From assembly GCA_003260075.1 (NCBI GenBank), contig QLIY01000013.1:1-64000 (forward strand): DNA of 64,000 nt, written 5' to 3'. This DNA comes from Phallusia mammillata (Eukaryota > Chordata > Ascidiacea > Phlebobranchia > Ascidiidae). This document shows, piece by piece, positions 12,174-25,200 of the stretch. A program made the position numbers and the translations under genes. Below the pieces are notes generated by a model that did no database searches, was not told the origin of the DNA, and worked only from the letters and a program-made list of their open reading frames with translations. Positions within the stretch are counted from its first letter, which is position 1. Every line of letters starts with the position of its first letter.

Positions 12174-15100
12174 AATACCACAAATAGGTAATTTAAGATG
12201 TTTCGTATGGGCGAAAATGAAGGTTTAGGTATTATTTTCATGCTGGGCCGAAACCGAAACATTAGAAAACGTATTCGGCCGAAATGTTTTGACCAACCGA
12301 AACTATGGTGCATCACTAGTTTAAATCCCTCTTGCTTACAACTTATTATACGTACAACGATACCAAGTGTCTTAACTATTTTTGAAGTACTGTACTACAA
12401 AAAGTACTACCTTGCCTCACTGCTGACCACTAGCGGTGGAAGTTGCTTGTGGTATCCGACCAGCACAAACCGCTTGGAGTGCAAGAGAGGCGACAGACAA
12501 GCGGGCTGCGCGATCTGAGACGCTTCATCAACGATGCAAACATCAAACAAGGGATTCGGTTGGCCAGGAATTTGGAAGAATGCGTGCGAATAGATTGCAA
12601 GACAAGTACAACCAACCACTCTCTGTAGAAAAGAATTCAAACTTTACCAATTGTCATATGATTTTGATACTGATTAAACTATTGATAATAGAACTGTGTG
12701 CCGCGAAACATTCGTTTTCAGCGCAACCATCTCTTATCTCATGTGGGTCAACATAAAATAGTTTTTAACAATTCACCCCACCAAAAAACAAAAAAGTTAC
12801 AAAAGTAGCACTCCACGACACCAGATGTTCCATGACTAGTAGAAAAACTCTTTATGCGGTTACAGAGAGATAGTAAATCGAAATTGAATATACTGCTATA
12901 ACCTCAAGTATTTTACAAGTCATCCAACATATAAAAATAAACGAATATGTATTACCGCATCGTGATACAATTTTTTAAGTTGTTCAGGTTCTTTGCATTC
13001 AGATGCTTGTTCCGAAAATGGAAGAACAGTGGGATGAATAGAAGAAGATTGTCCAAGTCGCAAAAAGTCCACCTGGACAAAATAACAATTTAAATGTAAA
13101 ACATATCGACTTTACTAGCATTTTTATGTCATAAGTAGAAAAAATGCTAAAAATGAACCCATAAAACAGTTTTGCAATTATTCAAACAGAGTCGTAAACG
13201 GACACGAAACTTGAGTCCGAACCCCAATCGTTATTAAGAAGCCTGTTTTGGCCCGAAAGTTTGATTGACAGACCTATAATAAAGAAAACATACGTAATGG
13301 ACAATGGCTTGAACTAGACGTGGGACTATTGGGCATTAGGTTATATCCAAAAACTAGCTTGGCATTTTTTACCTACGGACACAGAATGTAGCCCGAACAC
13401 GGCACCACTTACAATTCTGTATTTAACACAAGAGGGGCACACAGACGAGCCATTTTCGTAAAATGCCAGGTCTATATTAAAGGTGTCATATCGTCCCCCA
13501 AGTGGCGAGGCAAAGGCTAAAAAAATCAAGGCTGCCGTGGCGTTCGTGGCTTCACAAGCTCGGTTGTAGTCCCGCTAAAAATCACTTACAAGCACCGTTG
13601 CCTGCACCTATATTCTGCACATATTATCTTCTAGAAGGGGGCTGGATAAAAAGTGTTTAAAATTACGATCAGCTCTGGATCATACTGCTAAGAATCGCTG
13701 CACAAAAATATAAGTAAAGTGAAACGGAAAATAGTATTCTGCCCCAACCTTGTACTTGACAAGCTTTATAAGCAGATTGTCAACAGCTGAGTGAGTGTAA
13801 GATGAAACTAAAACTCGAAGACCACATAACAGCAGGATTCGAATCATAGCAACAATTGTGGTTGTTTTTCCACTTCCGGGCATACCTGAAGAAATAAAAC
13901 GTAAGGATTGTTGAGAATAGTGTGACACATTTGAGGCTAACTCAAATTTTGTGTCCAATACTATTTTTTTTAATGCTCAATTTTGCGTTCAATACCGAAA
14001 TTTTGTGTTCAATACTGAAATTTCGTGTTCAATACCAAATTTTGCGTTCAATGCTGAATTTTGCGTTCAATACTGAATTTTGCGTTCAATACTGAATTTT
14101 GTGTTCAATACTGAATTTTGCGTTCAATACTAAATTTTGTGTTCAATACTAAATTTTGGGTTCAATACTGAATTTTGCGTTCAATACTGATGTTTGCGTT
14201 CAATACTGAAATTTTGCGTTCAATACTGAAATTTTGCGTTCAATACTAAAATTTTGCGTTCAATACTGAAGTTTCGTGTTCAATACTAAATTTTGCGTTA
14301 AATATTGAATTTCGCGTTCAATACTGAATTTCGCGTTCAATACTGAATTTTGTGTTCAATACTGAATTTTGCGTTCAATACTGAAATATCGTGTTCAATA
14401 CTGAATTTTGCGTTCAATACTGAATTTTGCGTTTAATGCTGAATTTTGCGTTCAATACTGAATTTTGCGTTCAAGACTGAATTTTCGTTCAATACTAAAA
14501 TTTCGTGTTCAATACTAAATTTTGCGTTCAATACTGAAATTTCGTGTGCAATACTAAATTTTGCGTTCCACCGAAATTTTGTGTTCAATACTGAAATTTT
14601 GTGTTCAATACTGAAATTTTGCGTTCAATACTGAAATTTCGTGTGCAATACTAAATTTTGCGTTCCACCGAAATTTTGTGTTCAACACTGAAATTTTGTG
14701 TTCAATACTTGAATTTCGTGTTCAATACTAAATTTTGCGTTCCACCGAAATTTTGTGTTCAATACTGAAATTTCGTGTTCAATACTGAAATTTCGTGTTC
14801 AATACTAAATTTTGCGTTCAATACTGAATTTTGCGTTCAATACTGAAATTTCGTATTCAATACTAAATTTTGCGTTCAATGCTGAATTTGGCGTTCAACG
14901 CTGAATTTCACGTTCAATACTAAATTTTGCGTTCAATGCTGAATTTCGCGTTCAATGCTGAATTTCACGTTCAATACTAAATTTTGCGTTCAATGCTGAA
15001 TTTCGCGTTCAATGCTGAATTTCACGTTCAATACTAAATTTTGCGCTCAATACAGAAATTTTGTGTTCAATACTGAATTTTGAGTTTATTACTGAAATTT

Positions 15101-16179
15101 TTCGTTCAATACTGAAATTTATTGTTTAATACTGAAATTTAGTGTCCAAAACCGATACAGTACTGAAAAAAGGAAACCCCATGTTTTATACTGTTTTAAA
15201 ATACAAACTGAATGTACAATAATTAATGAAGGTGAACACATGCAACAGTTATTTCATGTCCAAAAACGACAACAAGTTTCACAAGCACTTTTTGTGGCAA
15301 TGAAACACCCAGCTGAGTAATGATGGAATATACAAAAATGTCAGTGTTCCATTAAAAGTATAGGCAGCTACTTAAATATTAAAATAAAATACTTTTAGTA
15401 GTTTCAATCTAGAGCAAACACTTACCAACCACAAGGGTGTACTCATTTGATAGCAGAACTCGTTTAATAGCTTGACGTTGAGTTCGGTTTAGCCCACGTA
15501 ACATTGAGGCAACTTCCTCTTTTGCTGAGCGAGGAATAAAATCCAAGTTCTTTCCAAATGTCGGTTCCCTTCACAAACAAGAAATCAGCAATATGAAATA
15601 CTTAAACTTGTTTCTTTGAAAACTATACATGCAATAAACCAATTTGAAAAGATGGCATCAAAAACTTCGCATCTTAGCCCTAAACATGTGTCTTAAAAAA
15701 ACCCAAGAGTCTATTCCCTTTTATCAACTGTTTGGCAAAAAAAGCATCAAAAGGTATCAAATTGCAGTTAAGAGTAATTGAAATTATATTAATTCTCTCA
15801 ACAAAACACATTTTAAACCAGTGTTGAATCCACTAAACATGAACTTATAGTACAAAAAAAAACAGGTTACAAAATTTTATACACTATTATTACAGATTGC
15901 AGTGATGAAGTACTGTAATTTAGCTAAATAAAACAACCACGAAATGGTAAAAAAAGGTACAAAAAAACTGTTAATTTTTGAGATGCCATTGAACATAAAG
16001 TCTACCTATAATTCAAAATTTTTCATTTGGTTGCAAGAATTTTTAAAGTACACAACAAATAAAAACACTTAATGCTCAAGTTTAAAATAAGCTTAACTAA
16101 AACAAAACTATTTGTGGCAACTTTATTCGGTAGTAGGGAAGGGCCGAGCCGAGCCAGAACCCGAGTACTCGGTACCGAG

Positions 16180-16257
<78 letters not shown>

Positions 16258-19200
16258 CGGTAGCATCAGTAGATAAAAATCACTTTAAAAGCAACATCTT
16301 TTTAAGCACTAGATAACATCAATTTTGAAACAAACATATTGATAAGTAACATACTCATGGCCAATAATAAGTCTTCTAAGGCGATAGTAATGTTCATCAA
16401 GGTCCATAAGCAGGGACAGGTTGCTTAGCGATGACTGCAGTGAGATTTGACTCATCCACACTTGGTTATCTAAGCTGTACTTCATATCACTTGGATATTT
16501 GCTTAGGTCCCTTAATGCAAAAGATAATTTTCGCTTTTTTAATATTCCAGTGTGAATTATAGTTTAGCGATTTTTGCCAGGTATAATTGCAGATTTTTTA
16601 TGTGCATTTATCAAACTGTACATATTTTCTTTGCAAAAAAATATATAAATCATTTTTGTCTTTACAATTAGTCGGATCAAATTAGGCTAGGAGATTTTAA
16701 CTTGGTCATCTTTTAGGCACAGTTTTTTTTGGGGGGGAAAGCAACAACAGTGTCACATAATACACTTAACATGGTTTAGTTACAACATTTTTTAAACCCA
16801 ATTGTTGCAGTTCAAACCCAGTTGTGTTGATTTGTAAAAAAAAAACACAAAACACTGTATTTAAATGTATGCAATTAAATAGTGAAAATAAGTATCAATA
16901 AGTATGTAGAAATAAAGACATTTCATCCAAAGAAAAAAATGCACAGTATTACCGCGTTGTGTGAATCGTAATAAATTCATCAGTAATCTTGATAATCGTC
17001 CCAGAAGCCAGAGCAATAAACTCAGGCTCAAATCCACTGATGAGTACAGATTCCCCAGGTGAGAATGGTAATTTCTCCTTGATTTCAGAAATTTTGTTTC
17101 TGCAACAAATATAGTTATGAGACAATTTGAATGCATAAAATACATTTGATGAAACACATGCTTTCAAGTTACATACTAATTACAAACAGATTCTTTGGGA
17201 GAGAAGCATGACAATTTATTACTGTCTCAGTTTAAAGTACACCCTCTTGCCGGGGGGGGGGAGAAAAACGTGCTTTCAAGTTACATACTAATTACAAACA
17301 GATTCTTGGGGAGAAAAGCATGACAATTTATTACTGTCTCAGTTTAAAGTACACCCTCTTGCCGAGTAACAATTGTGGTTAATAAAAATGTGAATGTTAG
17401 GGGGGGGGGTAAAAATGTCTACTAATTGTTTGGAAGTCTGTTTTTTTCGGTATATTACACATACAGTTTTGATACACTTAACATGAATAGCAACAATGTA
17501 TCTACAAAAGTCAACAGAATCATCCACATAAAAAGATGGACGTCACAACGTTGGGCTTTTTATTGTTTGTTTTTTTGGTTTATTTGTTTGTTGGAAATAG
17601 TTAATTTTACAAAAAAAAACATTTAACATCAGTCATGGGTGTAAGGGTCTTGCCATACTGGCTTTGTTAATTCGATTTGAAAATTTTTTTTAAAAATGTG
17701 ATATTGTAGTGAAATTTTATTTGCTTGTTGGTTTTTGTCACCGTCACGTATTGTTTTCACTCTTTTTCGTTGTGGCACCTTAATTACGTTTTTTGTGTTA
17801 TGGTACCATCGCTGCTTCCCCTTTGGGGTGATTGGTTTGTAAAGCGTTGATTGCACCGGAATGTGGCTTCCTGTTCCACATGTCTTAAATAGGGCATCGC
17901 TAGTCGATGATATGGCTTTTTCTCTGGGCGCCGTGAAACGTGTTGGTGGTGTGTTGCCACATGCCCGGTGCATACATTGCTTTTACATTGTTTTAAATAT
18001 AAGTCTGCGCCCATAAGCTAAACCAATGTGCGGGAGTAATTGGCTTCAGTGGTGAGCCGTTATTGCAGGGTCCGGTAGCGAATTAAGTAAACAGGTTTGG
18101 TTTAGGAGACCAATTTATGAGCCCTGCCGAAATAATTCGGTAACAATATCAATTTTGAAAACATTTATTTGATAACAGCCCTAACATATATAAATCTCTT
18201 TTATCTAATCAATTATAAGTTTTAAACTAAAATTCGAAACAAAACAAGTTTTACATTGACAAAAACTTAAATTAAAATCCATTAGAGGCTGAACACTATT
18301 CCTCTCAAACACACTTTTTCAAGCTAAACAAATAACAAAGAAGCAAAAAACCAACACTCTACATAAGCAAACAAAATTCAAGATTGATATCACTAACCTC
18401 TTAAATGTCTGCAGATAAACATTTTTATTATCTATGTTTACTGGTGGTCCAGCCAATCTCAGATCTGTTAAACAAGTTCCCTCGGAAGATCTAATGATAA
18501 AAATTATATTTTTTTGCAGAAGAACCACAGTATTTTTTTAACATTACCTTTCTGCAGGTGTTTTGAGCCAGAAGCGAAGTTTTTGATTTTTCTTTGTGCT
18601 TTCTTGACTTTCGAGCAGCATGCAAGTCATCCAGTGTTCAAAGTATGCAAAGTCATTGTCGCTAAGATGTGACACAAATTGAGTCATCAGAAGATTAAGC
18701 TCTGGTGCAGGTTGGTGTCTGGTCTGTGATTTATCAACAGAGCTACAAATAAATAAATTATGTTTGAAAAATAAAACAAAATCTAAAAAAAGTCAATATT
18801 TCAAAATTGTAACATAAAATGATACTTGCTGTAATGTAATTTCTAGGGATGGGACAAGCCAAGCCTGAACCTGAGTACTCGAATCTGAGCATCACTATTT
18901 TTGTAACACGGTTCTTGGCCAGGCAGTTGCACAAACAGACTCGAGCATTAAATTGGCATGTTTATGCTCACATGCGAAACTAGTAGTCGAAAGGGTATCC
19001 AAGAACAAAAAGGAACCAGTACTTCCGGGGCCTATACAGCTTAACACACCAGTGGTGATGTAAGGGACCTTGGAAAGCTACCCCGGGATTGGACATGTTT
19101 GTGACATCACAATACACCAAGCATCCTCAGCCGTGCACCGATAACATAAGACCAAAGAGAACAACTAGTTGTGAGAAAAAATACTATGGACAGTGGGTCA

Positions 19201-22200
19201 GAAAATTATTAGCAAAGGGCAAACAGAAGTTAAATTGATATTGACTTAATCAGACATTCTTACAGGCAAACTGCAAGTGCTTGAAAAAAACCCTTCATAA
19301 TTAACCCATTTAATAAACATTAACAAACTAAAAAAAAATACTTACTGATAAACAAGGGAACAGTTACGAAGTTGTGAACACCATTTGCAACTTCGAAGGT
19401 TATCGATTGTCTCTGGCAATGGTTTAGTGATAAAACTCTCAGTTGTGCCACCATTTTCTATTGATTTCTTGACCGTTTTTCTTAAGAAGTCAGCCACCTT
19501 TAAAAAACAAAGTTATGATAATAAATAAACAGTATTTACAGCAAAACTGTTCTATTGACTGTTTTTACTGAGAAAAACTAAAAACACACTCAAAATGAAA
19601 ATAACCATTTTCTAAAAACTTGTAATTAAGAGTAATTAATATCATGCAACATAACTATCCTGTTGCAGTAACACCACTTTTGTTGGGCAGCAAAGTTTAT
19701 GTATTTGTATCAAAATATGACCATACATGACAAATGATTCGTTTTTTTTGATGAATTTTTCAAGTACACATGGAACCAGTTAATCAGGATTGTAATTTGC
19801 CAAGCATTTTGCCTTGACAAATCAGTTTTCCCGATTAAGCACATTGCATTTAATCAACTTTTTTCTTAAGAAATCATCAAAAGTCCAGGATTAGCAAAAC
19901 CGTTACTATTAACTGGTTTTCCCGACTAACTGACTTGCGACTAACCGGTTTCGTCTGTATAAGGTTTGGTGTAAGCTGATGAAATTGAATAAGTTTAAGG
20001 CTATGTATAAGGATTTCATCTGAATTTTGTCTGATCAGTGCACCATTACATTACACTACACTACCTTGTTTCGAAGCATTATCACTCCCAGTTTATCAGT
20101 GTGTTTCAGTGGAATGCTTGACATGTTTCCAGATTTCAGATAAAGAAGCAAGCCAGTTGGGAGTGAACTAGTTGGATTAATAATATTTCTTCGATCAGCG
20201 CAAAACATTGCATAAACTGCAACCTATAATGAGATTGTTAAAAAATGAAGATTAGATTAAATAAACTAAGCTCATACTTGAAGGTGGTGCTCCATCGAGT
20301 GGCTATCTTTTCCTGTTTTGAGCTCAAGAGGGATTATAGATTTTTTCTGGATCTTTCCACCTATTTCCCTAATTGCAAATTCTCCTGTGACATCAATTTT
20401 TCCCTTCAATCCATACCGTGGTGACCATACATTTTCCTCAATATCCTTGATCTAAAAATGAAGTATTCCCATATTTTTTATGGTTTGCCAAACAAAAAAA
20501 TGAAACACACAATTATACGACAGTCTAATGATGTGCCATATATTTAGCTGTTTTTTTTTTTACTGATTCTATTTACCAACTAGAAGGACAGCTTAGCACA
20601 TTTTGCCATTGAAAATATTCAATTTATTTAATTGTTTTACTAAAAAAAAGAAAAATAGACAATTATACAGCAGTCTAATAATGTGCCATATTTTTGGAAT
20701 TCATTTTTTTTTTTTTGATTTAATTTCAAAATTATTGAGCACTTTCATTAAACTACATTCACAGTTTAAATTTGTCAGTAAAAATACAAAATGAATAAAA
20801 CAGTTTTTGAAAGAAAAATCATGCATTGCTGGCATTACAAAAAAACTAGAAGAGTGGCTTTCTGATATACTTTCATTTTATATATTCTATACGATATTTA
20901 CCAATTTACTACACACATCATTTTATCTACACATATGATTGTTTTTGTAAACAAAAACTAATGGGTCCCCACACACGTGTTTGTGCGTATTTACGGTGAA
21001 CAAATGTTGCAGTGATTTTTAGACTCTTAAGGTCAAATTTTTAAAAAGCATTAACCCAACAATAAAACAAAATTGTTCATATTCTTTTTGCACTATTATT
21101 GTCGTGTAATTACAAAAACATTAAAAAAAACAAATACTTTAATTTAATCTCTTGCTTTGACCCAGATATTGTGGTCCAAGGTCGGGTTTTAAACAAAATT
21201 TTTTTTAGAAAGCTGTAACAGATTTTTTCTAGAAAGCTGTAACAGTTGTGTTACAGACACTTTGAACACAATTTTTTCTAGAAAGCTGTAACAGTTGTGT
21301 TACAGACACTTTTTTTTTTCTAGAAAGCTGTAACAGTTGTGTTACAGACACTTTAAATTAAAGTGTACACATAACAAATTGTTTTTCATTTAACTTTGTT
21401 TCGCAAAACCGCATAACAAATTGTTTTTCATTGAACTTTGTTTCGCAAAACGAGTACCATTGACCTGCAGTAACCTCACAGGGTGCACACGCCAAACGAC
21501 TGTTTGACCTTTGACACCGTTTTTAACAGCACGCTGTCCTTAGTGTTCAACAATACAGTTAAGGCTAATTTATACATGCCTTGAGTATTGATTCCTAAAT
21601 TGATTGTCAAAAAATGCTACGTTATGACGAAAGAAAGTCCTGAACAGTGTTTGTAATACCTACTAGTTGACCTTAAGTAACCCGTGATCATGCGGCGGCC
21701 AACCTGACAACGAGCATTTAAAAAACATTTATTTTGCAAAAAAGTCAAGTTTATTTTTTCATCTTTATTTTGATTAACAAAGTTTTGCTTGACATATACA
21801 AAACCGAAGCACGCTTATTAGGTTTAAATCATGTCATAGGTGTAAAACCTTCGCCAAAACTAAAAATGTCAGTGATAACTTAATAAAACGACATAGCATT
21901 GCTAAAAACAGCTGATTTCTAATCACCGAAACGACGACTCGTAAAACGTCTGTCCGACATCAAGTTACTCTCTTGGTACCGCTGGGTCATTCGGGTCAAA
22001 CTTCTGGAGGATCAAGTTCAGATTAATAACTAACATATGTCCAGATTTGAATAAATTTGAAGCACTCCTTCTTTACCAAAACCAGCGTTAAAAATTGTAC
22101 GTTTCGGGGGCCTGGGGGTGAACCGCTGGGTAGTTCGGGGTCAAACATCTGGAGGATCAAGTTTGGATTAATAATCAAAGCAAACTTGAACAATCTGTAC

Positions 22201-25200
22201 GTTACCTCATTCATTGCTATCTTGGCCTTAAACTTGTGGGTCATTTGTCTTTTTCCTGAAGGTTGTGATTCCCAAACATTTGGAGGCAAACAGAATTGAA
22301 TTTGACCACTGTTGGCTGGAACCACTATACTTGAATATTGATCAATCCATTTAATGATGTATGAGATGTATGGTTGCACCAAAGAAACTATCTCTTCATG
22401 TGTTGTGTTTAATGTTATGCTGAAAAAATACTCAAAACAGTAAATTTTGTGTAATTGCAAATTAACAAATAGAATTTCGGCATGTCTGAATCCTTTTTTA
22501 GCGAAATTTAGTAAATGCAATCAGTATCATATTTTCTTTATACTTTTAATGTTATTTACGTTCGTATGAAAAAAAGCTGAGAAAACACTCAAACAGAATT
22601 TTTTACATTTTTATTCTGACTCTTAAATGTTTATTTTAGTTTTAGTATAATTTCACTTTTTAACATTCACAATGATCTTTTTCCTGAACATAATCGAATT
22701 GAAATTTGACAAGTTTTAAAAACACTTAAAGTTAAAAAAATAAAAATAAATGCCATACAAAGTAAGAAAATAATTGCCATGAAATCTTAGATACAAAATT
22801 ACATCATGAATATGGGTCTATAGATGACCTTAATGTCATTACTCAATCATGTCAACATTTAAAAACCTTTTTGCATCAAATGATTCATATTCAAACAAAC
22901 ATACATGTCTGCCATGTAACGTGGATCATGTACAGTTTCTTTAGTCATTTCCAGTAGTTCCTCAGCATTGAGTTTACCATTGTAAGCAATTGCTGATTGA
23001 AACAAAGAATGTACAACAGTTCCAACAAACATCACTGGACTGATCTTTGAATCATCAGTTGCTCTTTCAGTATTCTGTAACAAAATTTCAACAGTTTGGT
23101 CTAATTTAAAACTGTAAAAATGTTATTTTTTTCATATTAGGGCATGTTTCAGCATCATATTTTCGAAGTAAGCTTAAATTGACCAGCCTGCCGAGTATGG
23201 CAGCTGCAAGCGCATTTTTTTGAAAAACAATTTTAGCACGCAGGATTTTTAGGGCTGCACACGGAAATTTTGCAGCAAAGGCATTAATTGTCCTGTCTTA
23301 ATATCTATCGCTTGCTTTGCGTTTGGTGAAATTGGTCTTGCATGCGAACTTACAGGTTGTGCACGCGCGCACACGGGACAAATCGGTCCTGCATACCTGA
23401 GATCTTGGCGGGAACTGCCACGTTCTGCATACTGGTTAAATGACAGATTCTACAAAATTATGCCTAACCAAATAATACACTTCTCTTTTTATTTATCATA
23501 GTTACATGACTTACCAATTTTTACATAGTATCCCAGGCATCATTTATCTTTAACTAAAGATACTTTGAATTGACTAGTTTTTTTTTAAAACATAGGTCAT
23601 TGTTTAAATTAATCACACCAAGCTTCTCGTCAGACATTTCTTCTAAGGCTCACTGATTGCAAAGCAACTACTGTGATTTAAACCTACACATTAACATTGT
23701 TCTATTTCTGAGTGTGTGAATGCTGATACATTTAATTCTGTACCTACAAGAAATGCCATTTTGCATGCAATCTTTTGCATTTATAACTGTGGCAGGGGTA
23801 TGTGAGCTAATAAATAAATGTGTTTGAAATACCTTAAATCTTTCAGACAATACAGCTCTCCGTAAACAGCCAAGTGCATTAGAAACAGTTGTTCCACTGA
23901 TTAACACATTAGGATGGTGAACAAGCAAATTTTTCTTTGTAGTTATGTTTATTACATTTTCTGGCAATGCAGTTTCTTTCTCATCTTGAACAACATTGAC
24001 AACATCACCAGGCTCCAGGTTCAAATCTTGCCTGAACACAAGCTAACTTTAAAATGATTAAAAAATGATTACCTTTCCCCAAAACATAACCTAGGATTGC
24101 TAACCACAAGTAAGGTAATGCACTTAAAAAAATTATAATTGAGATATATAAACACTCTTTTCACTGTTTACATTATTAGCAAGATATGTTAGACTTTGTT
24201 CATGCTTTTAAATGTGATTATGTTGTAAAAGTTGGTTTTACACCAAGGGTGCACAGCCTGCAGATGTACAGTCAAGGTGGTTCTGTGTAAAAAAAATATG
24301 CAACCCCACAGTTGCACAACAAAACATATGTAGTGTTGTCCGCGCTTTTATACAAACTAGACACTGCAAGTCTAGAATGAAACTAGAACTTATATTACTG
24401 GTCAAGCGTTGCAGTGCTCAGCAACCTTACTTCACTCAGTCTCTGTTAACACACTTAAAATATAATACCAAGCAACTGTCAGGAATTTAGACACATGGTC
24501 TGCTGGACTTGACCTATACACAGACATAACACACTGATCAGAATTTGTACTTGAAAGCATCTTTGAGCCCTTGTGAAAATAGAACCAGCAAATACCCAAT
24601 GATTTATTTGAGATAGTTGGGCTAGTTAGGATTTTATGTCTGTATATGGGCCAAGCAACATGACCCATGCTAGGCTGGTGCAAATTATGGTTATGGAAGC
24701 ATTGTCTTTGTGGCACACTGGTTACAGGTTAGTAAACTTTTTGAGCTCAGTCAACAAAAATGAAAAATAGCCAACACAAAAATATGTTACGGGACCAGCA
24801 ATTATATGACCCCAGTTTGCCCAAATAAAACCATGGGTGTTGTTCAAATCTAATTCCAACAGTGAGTAAGAAAACAAATCATTTACCATTGGTCATGTAA
24901 ACAAATGTTTTTGAATTGCTGTGATACTTCATGAACAGCTGAATACTGTTTGGCTGTACATCCATTTTCATCAACTGCATTTTGTACATCGAGTATTTTG
25001 TACCTAATGTTTGCAAGTGGGTTGTCTTTGCTGTAAAACAAAACAAAGACACAAAAATATGTGTGATTAACTGTATAAAATTTAAATTTCACTCCTTACT
25101 AGAAGTTTGCAAATTTAATACTGTAAATATAGTGAATTTAATACTGTAAATATAGTGAATTTAATACTGTAAAAATATACAAAAATTATTTGAAATGTAT

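Larger units (their letters stand above)
20452..22205. other. Longest DNA2 intron, repeat-rich
   Basis: This 1.75 kb intron holds a small inner duplication near 20520-20700, a triplicated hairpin-like unit at 21200-21355, a doubled 30-bp segment around 21370-21450, and a dispersed repeat at 21975-22190. There is no gene. Confidence 0.5.

Noticed and set aside
11995..12316. Minus-strand ORFs with long poly-proline
   Set aside because: They are created by the 53-G run inside a hAT-like element. No real coding signal flanks it.
14446..14634. ORF with repeating ILNFAF-type units
   Set aside because: It is a chance opening in the minisatellite. The 19-20 bp period is not in frame.
13960..15160. 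CRISPR-like array
   Set aside because: Units are directly adjacent with no unique spacers, inside an intron of a eukaryotic gene. It is a minisatellite.
16072..16263. Plus-strand ORF ending in poly-glycine
   Set aside because: It is produced by the 75-G filler in a truncated transposon.
16731..16737. 7-G run after poly-T counted as filler
   Set aside because: It is shorter than the 10-base minimum seen elsewhere and has no flanking duplication, so it may be genuine.
17629..18014. Two overlapping minus-strand ORFs of 76-114 codons in a DNA2 intron
   Set aside because: No recognised domain and no splice consistency. Kept only as an unidentified GC-richer block.
22023..22520. 165-codon minus-strand ORF as a separate gene
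   Set aside because: Its central part is DNA2 exon 22206-22419; the rest reads through the splice donor into a dispersed repeat.
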